From Listeria ivanovii subsp. londoniensis (GTDB taxonomy: Bacteria; Bacillota; Bacilli; Lactobacillales; Listeriaceae): a stretch of DNA of 64,000 bases. Every line of letters starts with the position of its first letter. Position 1 is the stretch's first letter. The DNA is taken from NCBI RefSeq assembly GCF_000763495.1, contig NZ_CP009576.1, positions 816,001-880,000 on the forward strand, written 5' to 3'. Positions 1 to 7,433 of this stretch are shown here, in pieces. The translations under genes were made by a program, and so were the position numbers. Below the pieces are notes generated by a model. The model had not been told where the DNA came from, ran no database searches, and saw only the letters and a program-made list of their open reading frames with translations.

Positions 1-720
1 GTCATTCATATTATCTCCAATTGCAAAAGTTTCATCAAGCGTTATGCCTAATTTTTCTACATAATATTGTAAGGAAATTCCTTTTTGTGCTTCACGGTGG
101 GTAATTTCAATATTGTCGGAAAACGAAGAAGTAACAGAGAGCTCATTTTCTTTTTCCAGTTTTGCCTTAGCTTTTGCAAGGACTTCTTTGTCAGATGAGA
201 AGGAAATGAATTTTAGGATAGTTAGTTCTTTATTGGCTAAAATTCGTTCTACATCAGGAATTTCGTGAACGTCTTTGGATTCAAAACGTTCTTCTACTTT
301 TTCGGTGATTTCTGTTACAGGAATATCTGGGTGGATGCGCTGATGCATTTTTATCATAAATTCTTTGCCGCGTGCTTTGTCGGTTGTAATTGGTCCCATA
401 TCTGTGAAAAACTCTGTATACATGCCAAGGTCAGATAGTGTATTATACGTATCTCGTGCTAAGTCTCTGTCAATTGGATGTTGTAAAACGATTTTGCCGT
501 GTTCATCACGAATTTCCGCACCATTCATACAAATAGCTGGTGCGTATAAATTTGCTTTATTAATTAATCCCATCGCATCGTCATACATCCGTCCAGTACA
601 TAGGACAAAATGAATCCCTTTTGTACGAGCTTTTTCGATTGCCTCGACGTTTTCTTGTGCAATCTCGATATCAGAGTTAAGTAGTGTGCCATCCATATCT
701 GAAGCAATAACTTTAATCAT
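1..720 (-). CDS. Cof-type HAD-superfamily phosphatase (C-terminus off the left edge)
   Basis: Reading leftward from the ATG at 718-720 gives 240 open codons running off the window. The N-terminus MIKVIASDMDGTLLNSD carries HAD motif I (DxDGTL). Further on come ENVEAIEKARTKGIHFVLCTGR (motif II-type Thr) and MNGAEI. The last visible codons read DETFAIGDNMND, the GDxxND motif III. This is the Cof/YidA layout with a C2 cap domain; family members dephosphorylate sugar phosphates or related small phosphate esters, but the substrate cannot be read from sequence. A strong Shine-Dalgarno (GGGGAGG) precedes the start. Roughly 30 residues should be missing beyond the edge. Confidence 0.9.
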   Translation of the reverse strand, partial: MIKVIASDMDGTLLNSDIEIAQENVEAIEKARTKGIHFVLCTGRMYDDAMGLINKANLYAPAICMNGAEIRDEHGKIVLQHPIDRDLARDTYNTLSDLGMYTEFFTDMGPITTDKARGKEFMIKMHQRIHPDIPVTEITEKVEERFESKDVHEIPDVERILANKELTILKFISFSSDKEVLAKAKAKLEKENELSVTSSFSDNIEITHREAQKGISLQYYVEKLGITLDETFAIGDNMND

Positions 721-853
721 AATATTTAATTCCTCCCCAATTTTACCTACTTAATTAGAATAGCATTTTTTAAAGAAAAATGCACAAAAGGTAGCTGCGA
801 GTAGTTTTCTTTGCAGTCTGATTACTTTACTATATTTCTTTCTGTCATTTGGT

Positions 854-859
854 TATAAT
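854..859 (+). promoter_or_regulatory. -10 element (TATAAT) of the acetyltransferase gene
   Basis: A perfect TATAAT sits at 854-859 without a convincing -35 at 17 bp. Transcription would begin near 866. This places the far-upstream TTG at 849 outside the mRNA and supports the ATG at 894 as the true start. Confidence 0.5.
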
Positions 860-893
860 AGATAAGAATAAAACGTGGATTGGATGTGGCAGG

Positions 894-1457
894 ATGAGTT
901 CAGAACTAGAAAAGATGATTGCAGGAGAAATGTACGATCCAAGCGACAGAGAGCTTGTACACGGTAGAAGTCGTGCGCGGAAGTTCTGTCGGGAAATAAA
1001 TGATACGATGGATGCTGATTCCCGTCAAAGCGTGCTGAAACGTCTATTTGGTGGTACAAAAGAGAACGTTTATGTGGAACCTGCTTTTCGAGTAGATTAT
1101 GGTTCTAATATTTATGTTGGTGAAAATTTTTATGCTAATTTTGATTGTGTTATTTTAGATGTTTGCGAGGTACATATTGGTGAAAATTGCATGATGGCGC
1201 CTGGTGTTCATATTTACACGGCTACACATCCACTTGATCCAGTTGAACGAAATAGCGGTCAGGAATTAGGAAAACCAGTCGTGATTGGTGATAATGTTTG
1301 GATTGGTGGACGTGCGATTATCAATCCTGGTGTAACGCTTGGGAATAATGTAGTAGTTGCCTCTGGCGCAGTTGTAACGAAAAGTTTCCCGGATAATGTT
1401 GTTTTAGCGGGAAATCCAGCGCGAGTAATTAAAACTATTGAGGTTAAGGATAAATGA
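894..1457 (+). CDS. Maltose/galactoside O-acetyltransferase family protein (left-handed beta-helix)
   Basis: Acetyl-CoA-dependent sugar O-acetyltransferase of the Maa/LacA/NodL type, 187 residues. The N-terminus [18 protein letters not shown] matches the usual family start. The body is hexapeptide repeats ([55 protein letters not shown]), with the catalytic His in the THP motif. It ends with the family signature [28 protein letters not shown]. An open frame continues upstream to a TTG at 849, but that start lies before the probable -10 (854-859), so I use ATG 894. It overlaps the next gene by 4 bp (ATGA), suggesting translational coupling. The exact acceptor sugar is unknown. Confidence 0.9.
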   Translation: MSSELEKMIAGEMYDPSDRELVHGRSRARKFCREINDTMDADSRQSVLKRLFGGTKENVYVEPAFRVDYGSNIYVGENFYANFDCVILDVCEVHIGENCMMAPGVHIYTATHPLDPVERNSGQELGKPVVIGDNVWIGGRAIINPGVTLGNNVVVASGAVVTKSFPDNVVLAGNPARVIKTIEVKDK

Positions 1458-1717
1458 TTATTTCAGATGCAAAGATTTTTGAACAAATGGAAAGTGAGTT
1501 AGCAAAAGCAAGAGCGGCAACGACAAAGGCGAGTCAAGATAAGCATTTGCATGGTTTGATGTTACTTGTCCAACTTGCGAAAACTGGTGATGAAACAGGT
1601 TTGGAAGTGGGACCAAGTGCAATTCCAAAATCAGAACCTGCGCAAATCGTCAACATGGACGGAAAGAAAATCGAGTTAGAAGATGGAGCAAATGGAGATT
1701 CATTGCTTGATTTTTAG
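1454..1717 (+). CDS. DUF5327 (YwdI-like) small protein
   Basis: An 87-residue soluble, charged protein with an N-terminal amphipathic helix ([21 protein letters not shown]) followed by a flexible acidic tail. It resembles the YwdI/DUF5327 family of Bacillales, which has no known biochemical function. It starts inside the stop of the acetyltransferase gene (ATGA overlap) and is followed after 9 bp by the DUF423 gene. B. subtilis also keeps ywdI near the DUF423 gene ywdK, so the pairing is conserved. Family assignment rests on length, context and composition. Confidence 0.65.
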   Translation: MIISDAKIFEQMESELAKARAATTKASQDKHLHGLMLLVQLAKTGDETGLEVGPSAIPKSEPAQIVNMDGKKIELEDGANGDSLLDF

Positions 1718-1726
1718 GGGGCTATT

Positions 1727-2104
1727 ATGAAAAAAACAATTATTACTGGAGCCATTTTTGCTGGGCTAGCAGTTCTACTTGGAGCTTTCGGAGCACATGC
1801 TTTAAAAGAAATGCTTGGAAGTTATGCAAGTACTTGGGAAACCGGTGTTCAGTATCAAATGTTTCACGCAGTTGGAATTTTAATCGTCGGCTTACTAATG
1901 GAAAAACAAACTAGTAGACTATATACGTGGGCAGTGATTTTATTTTCGGTTGGAATTGTGTTTTTTTCCGGAAGTTTATATGTCTTAAGTATTTCAAAAG
2001 TGGCTGTGTTAGGTGCCATTACGCCAATCGGAGGAGTTTGTTTTGTCGCCGGATGGTTCTTGCTGATTATGGGCGTATCGAGAAGGTCGACAAAGTTTTA
2101 TTAG
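1727..2104 (+). CDS. DUF423 inner-membrane protein (YwdK-like)
   Basis: A 125-residue protein with four hydrophobic helices and the DUF423 hallmarks: GAFGAHALKEML near the N-terminus, WETGVQYQMFHAVGIL in the second segment, and a TPIGGVCFVAGW motif in the last third. Its function is unknown. A GGGGGC ribosome-binding site sits just after the DUF5327 stop, so it is the last gene of the 894-2104 operon. The transcript should end at the hairpin at 2123-2170. Confidence 0.85.
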   Translation: MKKTIITGAIFAGLAVLLGAFGAHALKEMLGSYASTWETGVQYQMFHAVGILIVGLLMEKQTSRLYTWAVILFSVGIVFFSGSLYVLSISKVAVLGAITPIGGVCFVAGWFLLIMGVSRRSTKFY

Positions 2105-2122
2105 GCAAAAATTAACTTTAAG

Positions 2123-2170
2123 ATAATCGTCTTTGTGCTGTTATTCGAGCATAAAGACGATTATTTTTTA
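2123..2170 (+). terminator. Intrinsic terminator after the DUF423 gene
   Basis: A 12-bp stem ATAATCGTCTTT (2123-2134) pairs with AAAGACGATTAT (2153-2164), with further pairing inward, and is followed by a T-rich run. Confidence 0.8.
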
Positions 2171-2230
2171 TTATTGGCAAATAAGTGCTAAAATAGAGGA
2201 ATCATATTTGATAAGGGAGACAGCAATTAC

Positions 2231-3166
2231 ATGACATATGCACTTGAAATAACAGGATTACGAAAAATATATTCGACTGGGGTGGAAGCTCTTCGTGGGG
2301 TGGATTTGACTGTGGAAGAAGGGGATTTTTATGCACTTCTAGGTCCTAATGGTGCTGGGAAATCGACTACAATCGGCATTATCACCTCGTTAGTCAATAA
2401 AACATCTGGAAAAGTAAAAGTATTTGGTTATGACCTGGATACAGATATTGTCCGCGCGAAACAGCAAATTGGTCTTGTGCCACAAGAATTCAATTTTAAT
2501 CCATTTGAAACGGTTCAACAAATTGTCGTTAACCAAGCGGGCTATTATGGTGTTTCCCGTAAAGAAGCGTTTAAACGTAGCGAAAAATATTTAAAACAAT
2601 CGAATTTATGGGAAAAGCGTCATGAACGGGCTAGAATGCTTTCAGGAGGAATGAAAAGACGCCTGATGATTGCGCGCGCATTGATGCATGAACCGCGGTT
2701 GCTGATTTTAGATGAACCGACTGCTGGGGTGGATATTGAGCTTAGACGCGAAATGTGGACGTTTTTAAGGGAGCTAAATGAGAGCGGCACAACGATTATT
2801 TTAACTACACACTACTTAGAGGAAGCGGAAATGCTTTGCCGAAATATCGGAATTATTCAATCAGGAGAGTTGATTGAAAACACGAGCATGAAATCATTAC
2901 TTGCGAAATTACAATTTGAGACATTTATTTTTGATTTAGAGCCATATGATCAAGCATTCGAAATTTCTGGATATCAGTATGTTTTTGAAGATAAACAAAC
3001 CTTATCTGTTGAAGTTGAACGTAATCAAGGCGTGAATCACATCTTTGAACAATTGAGTGCTCATGGTATTAAAGTGCTTTCTATGCGTAATAAGTCCAAT
3101 CGATTGGAAGAACTATTTTTGAAAATTACCGATGAAAAACATCAAGTGGGGGAAAAACATGTTTAA
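2231..3166 (+). CDS. ABC transporter ATP-binding protein (drug/ABC-2 type)
   Basis: Nucleotide-binding subunit of an ABC-2 exporter, 311 residues. Walker A GPNGAGKST is at residues 38-46. The Q-loop (LVPQEFNF), the ABC signature LSGGMKRR, Walker B LLILDEPTAGVD and the switch His (LTTHYLEEAE) are all intact. The ~90-residue C-terminal extension is typical of CcmA/YadG-type ATPases. It overlaps the permease gene by 8 bp, indicating a two-gene operon (lmo0667/0668 in EGD-e, from memory). Substrate is unknown. Confidence 0.93.
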   Translation: MTYALEITGLRKIYSTGVEALRGVDLTVEEGDFYALLGPNGAGKSTTIGIITSLVNKTSGKVKVFGYDLDTDIVRAKQQIGLVPQEFNFNPFETVQQIVVNQAGYYGVSRKEAFKRSEKYLKQSNLWEKRHERARMLSGGMKRRLMIARALMHEPRLLILDEPTAGVDIELRREMWTFLRELNESGTTIILTTHYLEEAEMLCRNIGIIQSGELIENTSMKSLLAKLQFETFIFDLEPYDQAFEISGYQYVFEDKQTLSVEVERNQGVNHIFEQLSAHGIKVLSMRNKSNRLEELFLKITDEKHQVGEKHV

Positions 3167-3929
3167 TCTATATTTTACAGCTTTAAAAAGTTTAGCAGCG
3201 AAAGAAACGAATCGTTATATGCGGATTTGGGTACAAACATTAGTACCACCAGTTATTACGACCTCTCTTTATTTCATTATCTTTGGGAAAATGATTGGAA
3301 GTCGTATTGGGGATATGGGTGGTTTTTCTTATATGGAGTATATCGTACCCGGACTAATTATGATGTCTGTTATTACGAGCTCTTATGCCAATGTATCTTC
3401 TTCTTTTTTCTCGCAAAAATTCCAGAAAAATATTGAAGAGATTCTGGTTGCGCCAGTGCCAACTCATATTATTATTTGGGGTTTTCTTATCGGTGGGATT
3501 GGTCGAAGTATTTTAGTAGGTTCTCTGGTTACTATTATTTCTTTATTTTTTGTGCCACTTCATGTTTATTCGTGGTCTATCGGGATTATCACCTTTTTGA
3601 TGACTGCGATTGTATTCTCGCTTGCAGGCCTTCTCAATGGGATTTTCGCTAAGTCTTATGATGATGTCTCTATTGTTCCAACATTTGTTTTACAGCCATT
3701 AACATACCTTGGTGGTGTGTTCTACGCTATCTCGATGCTTCCGCCAATTTGGCAAGCCGTTTCGAAAGTAAATCCGATTGTTTATATGATTTCTGGTTTC
3801 CGGTACGGTTTCCTTGGTGTGACCGATGTACCAATTATGGTCTCGATGTTGGTTCTAGTGCTATTTATCGTCGTACTTTATGCGATTTGTTGGTACTTAA
3901 TTAGTAAGGGCAGAGGCTTAAGAAGCTAA
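3159..3929 (+). CDS. ABC-2 type transporter permease
   Basis: Membrane subunit partner of the upstream ATPase: about 256 residues with six predicted transmembrane helices and the ABC-2 signature region GLLNGIFAKSYDDVSIVPTFVLQPLTYLGGVFY. An in-frame ATG exists at 3132, inside the ATPase gene. The ATG at 3159 is preferred because it follows a GTGGGGG Shine-Dalgarno at the right distance. The 8-bp overlap with the ATPase stop implies coupled translation. Substrate cannot be inferred. Confidence 0.9.
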   Translation: MFNLYFTALKSLAAKETNRYMRIWVQTLVPPVITTSLYFIIFGKMIGSRIGDMGGFSYMEYIVPGLIMMSVITSSYANVSSSFFSQKFQKNIEEILVAPVPTHIIIWGFLIGGIGRSILVGSLVTIISLFFVPLHVYSWSIGIITFLMTAIVFSLAGLLNGIFAKSYDDVSIVPTFVLQPLTYLGGVFYAISMLPPIWQAVSKVNPIVYMISGFRYGFLGVTDVPIMVSMLVLVLFIVVLYAICWYLISKGRGLRS

Positions 3930-4000
3930 TCCGAGGAAAGCTTATCCATTTCTGTTTCATTTTAGTTAAATTCGTCATCTAATTTTAATACAAAAAAAGG

Positions 4001-4024
4001 GTTTGCGCTGATAGATACGGGTAT
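4001..4024 (+). promoter_or_regulatory. Sigma-B-type promoter GTTT-N14-GGGTAT
   Basis: GTTT at 4001-4004 and GGGTAT at 4019-4024, separated by 14 bp, match the Listeria/Bacillus sigma-B consensus perfectly. Transcription would start near 4031. No recognisable gene follows for 330 bp. From memory, EGD-e has sigma-B-dependent lmo0669/lmo0670 here, between the ABC pair and the DUF805 gene; they are absent in this window. A near-perfect inverted repeat (3990-4001 and 4064-4074) flanks the promoter. Confidence 0.7.
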
Positions 4025-4040
4025 TATATAGACATAAGCA

Positions 4041-4118
4041 ATGACAATACCATTACTTTTTCTCCCTTTTTTGTATGGATTGTCTTTACTTACCTTAAAC
4101 TCCCTTTTATACTTTTAG
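4041..4118 (+). CDS. Possible 25-codon hydrophobic micro-ORF behind the sigma-B promoter
   Basis: The first ATG after the predicted sigma-B start opens a 25-codon frame, almost entirely Leu/Phe/Ile/Pro/Tyr (begins MTIPLLFLPFLYG), ending with TAG at 4116-4118. It would form a single membrane helix. There is no Shine-Dalgarno and the leader would be only ~10 nt. It may be a chance frame in T-rich DNA left by a deletion. Confidence 0.2.
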   Translation: MTIPLLFLPFLYGLSLLTLNSLLYF

Positions 4119-4251
4119 TGGTTGTTTCACTGCTGCTAGGGGTATTTTTTTGTGAATTTTTCATGTATTAATGGTTTTCCTATCAATAATATAGAGTAAA
4201 TTTCATTATAAAAGAGTCGAAAGTAATGCGACTAAAGATTCGTTTTGGTAA

Positions 4252-4287
4252 ATAAAATAGAAATGTGTCTATTTTATGAATCTTTTT
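4252..4287 (+). terminator. A/T-rich hairpin with T-run (possible terminator)
   Basis: ATAAAATAG (4252-4260) pairs with CTATTTTAT (4269-4277) around an 8-nt loop, followed by gaatcttttt. It would cap a ~250-nt RNA from the sigma-B promoter at 4001. The stem is A/T-rich and weak. Apart from this, the sigma-B promoter and a TATAAT at 4300-4305, the 3930-4364 gap shows no feature. Confidence 0.35.
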
Positions 4288-4364
4288 GTTATGACCTTGT
4301 ATAATGAGGTGGCTGCGTATATTCTTAGAGGAACAACAAATTTTTTATATACATAGGAGGAAAC

Positions 4365-4787
4365 ATGGGATTTTTAGAAGCTTATAAGTCATTTTGGAAG
4401 AATTATGTCAATTTTAGTGGTCGTGCATCTCGTTCGGCGTATTGGTATGTAGTACTTTGGAATGCAATTATTATTGGGATTCTTTACATTTTAGCAATTA
4501 TTTTTGGTATTTCCGCATTGATGGAAGGTAGTATGGGCGGCACTGGTATGGTTGGCGGTGGTGGCGCACTATTTATTTTAATTATTTTGTGGCTGTATCT
4601 ACTTGCGGTTTTAATTCCAACAATCAGCATTACTGTTCGGCGTTTACATGATTCAGGGAAAAGTGGTTTTTTTGCATTTCTTGACTTAATTCCATTTGTT
4701 GGGGGAATTATTATTTTAGTATTTATGTGCCTTGAAAGTGACGGACCAAACCAATATGGTGATGATAATAGTCAATTTGATATTTAA
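4365..4787 (+). CDS. DUF805 membrane protein
   Basis: A 140-residue integral membrane protein. The N-terminus MGFLEAYKSFWKNYVNFSGRASRSAYWYV has the DUF805 signature (F-x-G-R-x-S-R-x-x-Y/F-W), the middle contains ITVRRLHDSGKSG, and the C-terminus ends GPNQYGDD (G-x-N-x-[YF]-G). Three to four hydrophobic segments are interrupted by a Gly-rich loop (SMGGTGMVGGGGA). Molecular function is unknown. A strong AGGAGG lies six bases before the ATG; the nearest -10 is TATAAT at 4300-4305. It ends at a bidirectional terminator shared with the mogR operon. Confidence 0.88.
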   Translation: MGFLEAYKSFWKNYVNFSGRASRSAYWYVVLWNAIIIGILYILAIIFGISALMEGSMGGTGMVGGGGALFILIILWLYLLAVLIPTISITVRRLHDSGKSGFFAFLDLIPFVGGIIILVFMCLESDGPNQYGDDNSQFDI

Positions 4788-4793
4788 ATAGAA

Positions 4794-4828
4794 AACGAGC
4801 TAGGAATTTGATCCTAGCTCGTTTTTTT
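4794..4828 (+). terminator. Bidirectional intrinsic terminator
   Basis: AACGAGCTAGGA (4794-4805) pairs perfectly with TCCTAGCTCGTT (4812-4823). The right arm is followed by T7 and the left arm is preceded by AAAA. It serves the DUF805 gene on the plus strand and the mogR-linked gene on the minus strand. Confidence 0.9.
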
Positions 4829-5036
4829 AATGGATTCCTTCGCTTACGAGAAACCAATTAACTTGGCTTGTATTAATAAAATAAGTTAAGTCATATTTTG
4901 TTAATTCAATACATTTTTCGTTAAATAGGTTTTTTAAGTCAGCTTTTGATAATTCGTGGATGCTGATGTTGTTGATTTTTGCGTCGTCATCAAGACGAAT
5001 CGATTCTCCGTTTGCGGTATAAATTTCGATATACAT
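4827..5036 (-). CDS. Small protein of unknown function downstream of mogR
   Basis: A 69-residue acidic protein (MYIEIYTANGESIRLDDDAKINNISI...) with mixed beta and helix character, no signal peptide and no membrane segment. I do not recognise a family. It lies 18 bp downstream of mogR on the same strand with a Shine-Dalgarno (AGAGAGGATGG), so it is co-transcribed with the repressor and ends at the shared terminator. Its conserved linkage to mogR makes a role in motility control possible but unproven. Confidence 0.75.
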   Translation of the reverse strand: MYIEIYTANGESIRLDDDAKINNISIHELSKADLKNLFNEKCIELTKYDLTYFINTSQVNWFLVSEGIH

Positions 5037-5054
5037 CGTACCATCCTCTCTGAA

Positions 5055-5975
5055 TTACATTTGTTTATAGTTTTCCTTAAAAATACCGAGTTGATTAAGC
5101 GTCACAACAAGTTGCTGGCTGAAAAGTGGTAATGCTTGGATTTGGTCTAAATCATTCGCATATGCAAAGTCAGCTACTTGCATGACAAGTGTGTGGAAAG
5201 ATTCAGTCATTGTTTCGTTTTGCTGCTTTAAATAAGAGTTCTCTTGTTCAAGCTCTTGGTATTTTGTTTGTAAATCTTGATATTTACGGTCGAGTTCTTC
5301 TTTTTGCACAGCAAGAGATGAAAGCGAATAAATGCTTTTCAGCAAGTCATAGACATTATTTTCTTCGCCTTGGTTTTCGCCTAAAAGTTGCACATTGCTC
5401 TTAACGCCGGATAATAAATCTACCAAGTTTTTTTCGCGTGTTTTGTCATAATTGATTTGTTCTTTGATAGATGTTGGTGGTTTATATTCCGAAGAAACAA
5501 CTTTTCCGAAAATATTTGTTTTTTCTTTTTGGCTGCTTTTTTGCGTTTTTCTTTTTCTACCCGGCTTATTTTTGGGAATATCTTCTACTTGAATCAATTC
5601 TTTTTTTAGTTTGTAGTAGGTATTTTGTAGCTGGCTCGGTGTTTTTGGAAAGATCCGCAAATCGTTTAAACTTAGCATTTCAGAGATATCAAGTACTTTC
5701 ATATCTTCCAAAATAGCAATTTGGTAACAGGCGGAAAGTAGTTCTAATTCAATTTTTAACCAACTAATGTTGGAGTGCATATATTTCTCGATTCCACCAT
5801 GTTCTTCAACGGCTTGATAAAAATCAGTGAGTAAATGGAAGATTTCTTCGGATGTTTGTTCGTCAATACCAGACTCTGACGCCATTTTTTTAATGTCGGT
5901 AGTAGATGAATTCCCCGGATTATCTACTTGTTTTTTTATTTCTTGAAGTAATTTTCTTATTTCTGATTTAGGCAT
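5055..5975 (-). CDS. mogR: MogR motility gene repressor
   Basis: Transcriptional repressor of flagellar motility genes, 306 residues, the normal MogR length. The N-terminal ~160 residues form the helical DNA-binding region that reads TTTT-N5-AAAA operators. A basic linker (KNKPGRKRKTQKSSQKEK, about residues 134-151) and a C-terminal coiled coil (KEELDRKYQDLQTKYQELEQE) follow. MogR binds A/T operators as a dimer; GmaR antagonises it at low temperature (established for L. monocytogenes). Perfect operator matches occur at 6198, 20017, 20037, 21212, 32339, 53414 and 53454. It is divergent from the fli operon, and a second sigma-B-type promoter inside fliQ would give it a very long leader. Confidence 0.95.
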   Translation of the reverse strand: MPKSEIRKLLQEIKKQVDNPGNSSTTDIKKMASESGIDEQTSEEIFHLLTDFYQAVEEHGGIEKYMHSNISWLKIELELLSACYQIAILEDMKVLDISEMLSLNDLRIFPKTPSQLQNTYYKLKKELIQVEDIPKNKPGRKRKTQKSSQKEKTNIFGKVVSSEYKPPTSIKEQINYDKTREKNLVDLLSGVKSNVQLLGENQGEENNVYDLLKSIYSLSSLAVQKEELDRKYQDLQTKYQELEQENSYLKQQNETMTESFHTLVMQVADFAYANDLDQIQALPLFSQQLVVTLNQLGIFKENYKQM

Positions 5976-6004
5976 ACAATCACATACCTCTCTATCCTAT
6001 AGTA

Positions 6005-6032
6005 TTATTGATTTTCTGTTTATTTTTATAAT
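6005..6032 (+). promoter_or_regulatory. Possible promoter in the mogR-fli intergenic region
   Basis: TTATTG (6005-6010), a 16-bp spacer and TATAAT (6027-6032). It would start a transcript near 6039, upstream of the mini-ORF at 6087 and the terminator at 6153. The -35 is weak. Confidence 0.3.
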
Positions 6033-6086
6033 AACAATATATGTTAGTTGTGTAAAGGGAACGCAAATGGGTCAAAAGGAGTGGGT

Positions 6087-6110
6087 ATGAAGAACCTTTT
6101 TTTGTGTTAA
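6087..6110 (+). CDS. Possible 7-codon leader ORF (MKNLFLC)
   Basis: AAAAGGAG lies a few bases before ATG 6087, which opens MKNLFLC and stops at TAA 6108-6110. The Shine-Dalgarno is better than that of the following fliO-like gene. Expression is unknown. Confidence 0.25.
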   Translation: MKNLFLC

Positions 6111-6152
6111 ATAAAAAAATATTAATCAAATAATGAGAAGCTTTCCTTTGAT

Positions 6153-6178
6153 ACAGCTATTACTATGGCTGTTTTTTT
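6153..6178 (+). terminator. Intrinsic-terminator-like hairpin upstream of the fli operon
   Basis: ACAGCTAT (6153-6160) pairs with ATGGCTGT (6165-6172) through one wobble around a tact loop, followed by T7. It lies between the mini-ORF and the MogR site, where no annotated gene needs a terminator. Confidence 0.55.
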
Positions 6179-6197
6179 AATTTTTACCAACTTTTCA

Positions 6198-6210
6198 TTT
6201 TTTAAAAAAA
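6198..6210 (+). promoter_or_regulatory. MogR operator upstream of the first motility operon
   Basis: T6A7 reads TTTT-TTAAA-AAAA, a perfect match to the MogR site. A degenerate copy (TTTTGAAAAAATG) lies at 6281-6293. The core promoter could not be resolved in this A/T-rich stretch. Confidence 0.75.
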
Positions 6211-6346
6211 GTATAGATTTTTTTTAGATTTGGTGTAAAATTTTATATTGCAGTTACAAAAAATACTTTATTGATATATATTTTGAAAAAATGATTTATT
6301 TTTGTAATCTGATGAAGGGAGTGAAAGGTGAATTTACCTTACTTGA

Positions 6347-6661
6347 ATGGAATATTTTTTATCACTTTTTAAAATTGTTGCACTATTAGCTGTGCTTGCA
6401 GGTATTTCTTACTTTTTAGTAAAGAAAAACAAACAAGCGGCTCGAACTAGAAAAAGCGAAAATGACCTTATAAAGTTGGAAGATACGCTTCTCATCTCTC
6501 ATCAGTTACGCGCAGTTCTTTTAGAAGTGGACGGAGAGAAAGTGCTGACGATTATTTCAAATAATGATATTAGAACGGTGTCACTAAAAGGAAATAATGT
6601 CCAAGATGAGTCACTTTTCCGAGAATTACTTTTGAAAGAGGAGACGAAAGAAAATGCGTAA
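6347..6661 (+). CDS. FliO-like flagellar export component
   Basis: 104 residues: one N-terminal transmembrane helix (YFLSLFKIVALLAVLAGISYFLV), a basic segment (KKNKQAARTRK), then a small cytoplasmic domain with the FliO-type pattern LEDTLLISHQLRAVLLEVDGEKVLTI. FliO assists assembly of the FliPQR export gate, which fits its place directly before fliP (8-bp overlap). The Listeria literature often names this gene fliN; the membrane topology and order favour FliO. An in-frame TGA lies just before ATG 6347, so this is the earliest start, yet the GGGAG/AAAGG purines sit unusually far upstream. A 14-codon GTG frame at 6328 overlaps the start. Confidence 0.8.
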   Translation: MEYFLSLFKIVALLAVLAGISYFLVKKNKQAARTRKSENDLIKLEDTLLISHQLRAVLLEVDGEKVLTIISNNDIRTVSLKGNNVQDESLFRELLLKEETKENA

Positions 6662-7421
6662 AATAGCTTCTAAACGAGTATTTCAAGTATCCTTTGTTGC
6701 TATTTTTGTATTTTCTTTGATTTTCTTTTGGCCAGGTACGAGTGTTCATGCTGAAAGTTGGCTGGACTCGCTGGGTGTAAATGGAACAGATGGGGTTAAT
6801 TCTAGTGTTGCCCTATTTGTTTTAGTGACAGTGCTCTCTTTGTCTGCTTCGATTGTATTAATGTTCACACATTTTACGTATTGTATTATCGTTCTTGGAT
6901 TAACGAGACAGGGGCTTGGAGCGACGAATTTGCCACCTAATCAGGTACTTGTTGGTCTTGCACTTTTCCTATCTTTGTTTATGATGCAACCTTTGATTAC
7001 GGCATGGTATGACGATGTGTATAAACCATCACAAACAGAAGAATGGAGTGCATCGAAAGTTTGGGATGAAACAAAACCGCTCCTGACAAAGTATGTGGCT
7101 GAAAATACATATAAGCATGATATCAACATGATGTTAAAAGCAGAAGGAGAAAAACCGGTAACAAAAAAAGAAGATGCACCGCTTATGGCGCTTATGCCGG
7201 CTTTTATTTTGACACAGATTACCCAAGGATTTTTAACTGGAATGTTTATTTACTTGGCGTTTATTTTTATAGATTTGATCGTTAGTACTTTACTTATGTA
7301 TCTGGGTATGATGATGGTTCCACCGATGACGATTAGTTTGCCATTTAAGATTCTAGTCTTTATTTTCATTGGTGGATATGGGTTAATTACCAACATGATC
7401 TTTCAAACAATCAACTTTTAA
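6654..7421 (+). CDS. fliP: FliP flagellar export-gate protein
   Basis: Core membrane protein of the flagellar type III export gate, 255 residues. It has a signal-like N-terminus (AIFVFSLIFFWPGTSVHAES), which FliP proteins characteristically carry. Family motifs include VLVTVLSLSASIVLMFTHFT, RQGLGATNLPPNQVLVGLALFLSLFMMQP and, at the C-terminus, FILTQITQGFLTGMFIYLAFIFIDLIV with LMYLGMMMVPP. FliP oligomerises with FliQ and FliR to form the pore. It starts inside the upstream stop (ATGCGTAA overlap) and is covered by the predicted antisense mogR leader. Confidence 0.97.
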   Translation: MRKIASKRVFQVSFVAIFVFSLIFFWPGTSVHAESWLDSLGVNGTDGVNSSVALFVLVTVLSLSASIVLMFTHFTYCIIVLGLTRQGLGATNLPPNQVLVGLALFLSLFMMQPLITAWYDDVYKPSQTEEWSASKVWDETKPLLTKYVAENTYKHDINMMLKAEGEKPVTKKEDAPLMALMPAFILTQITQGFLTGMFIYLAFIFIDLIVSTLLMYLGMMMVPPMTISLPFKILVFIFIGGYGLITNMIFQTINF

Positions 7422-7433
7422 GGGAGTAGCAAA

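Noticed and set aside
849-893. Upstream TTG start extending the acetyltransferase by 15 residues
   Set aside because: It lies before a consensus -10 (854-859), so it would not be in the mRNA; ATG 894 gives the family-typical N-terminus.
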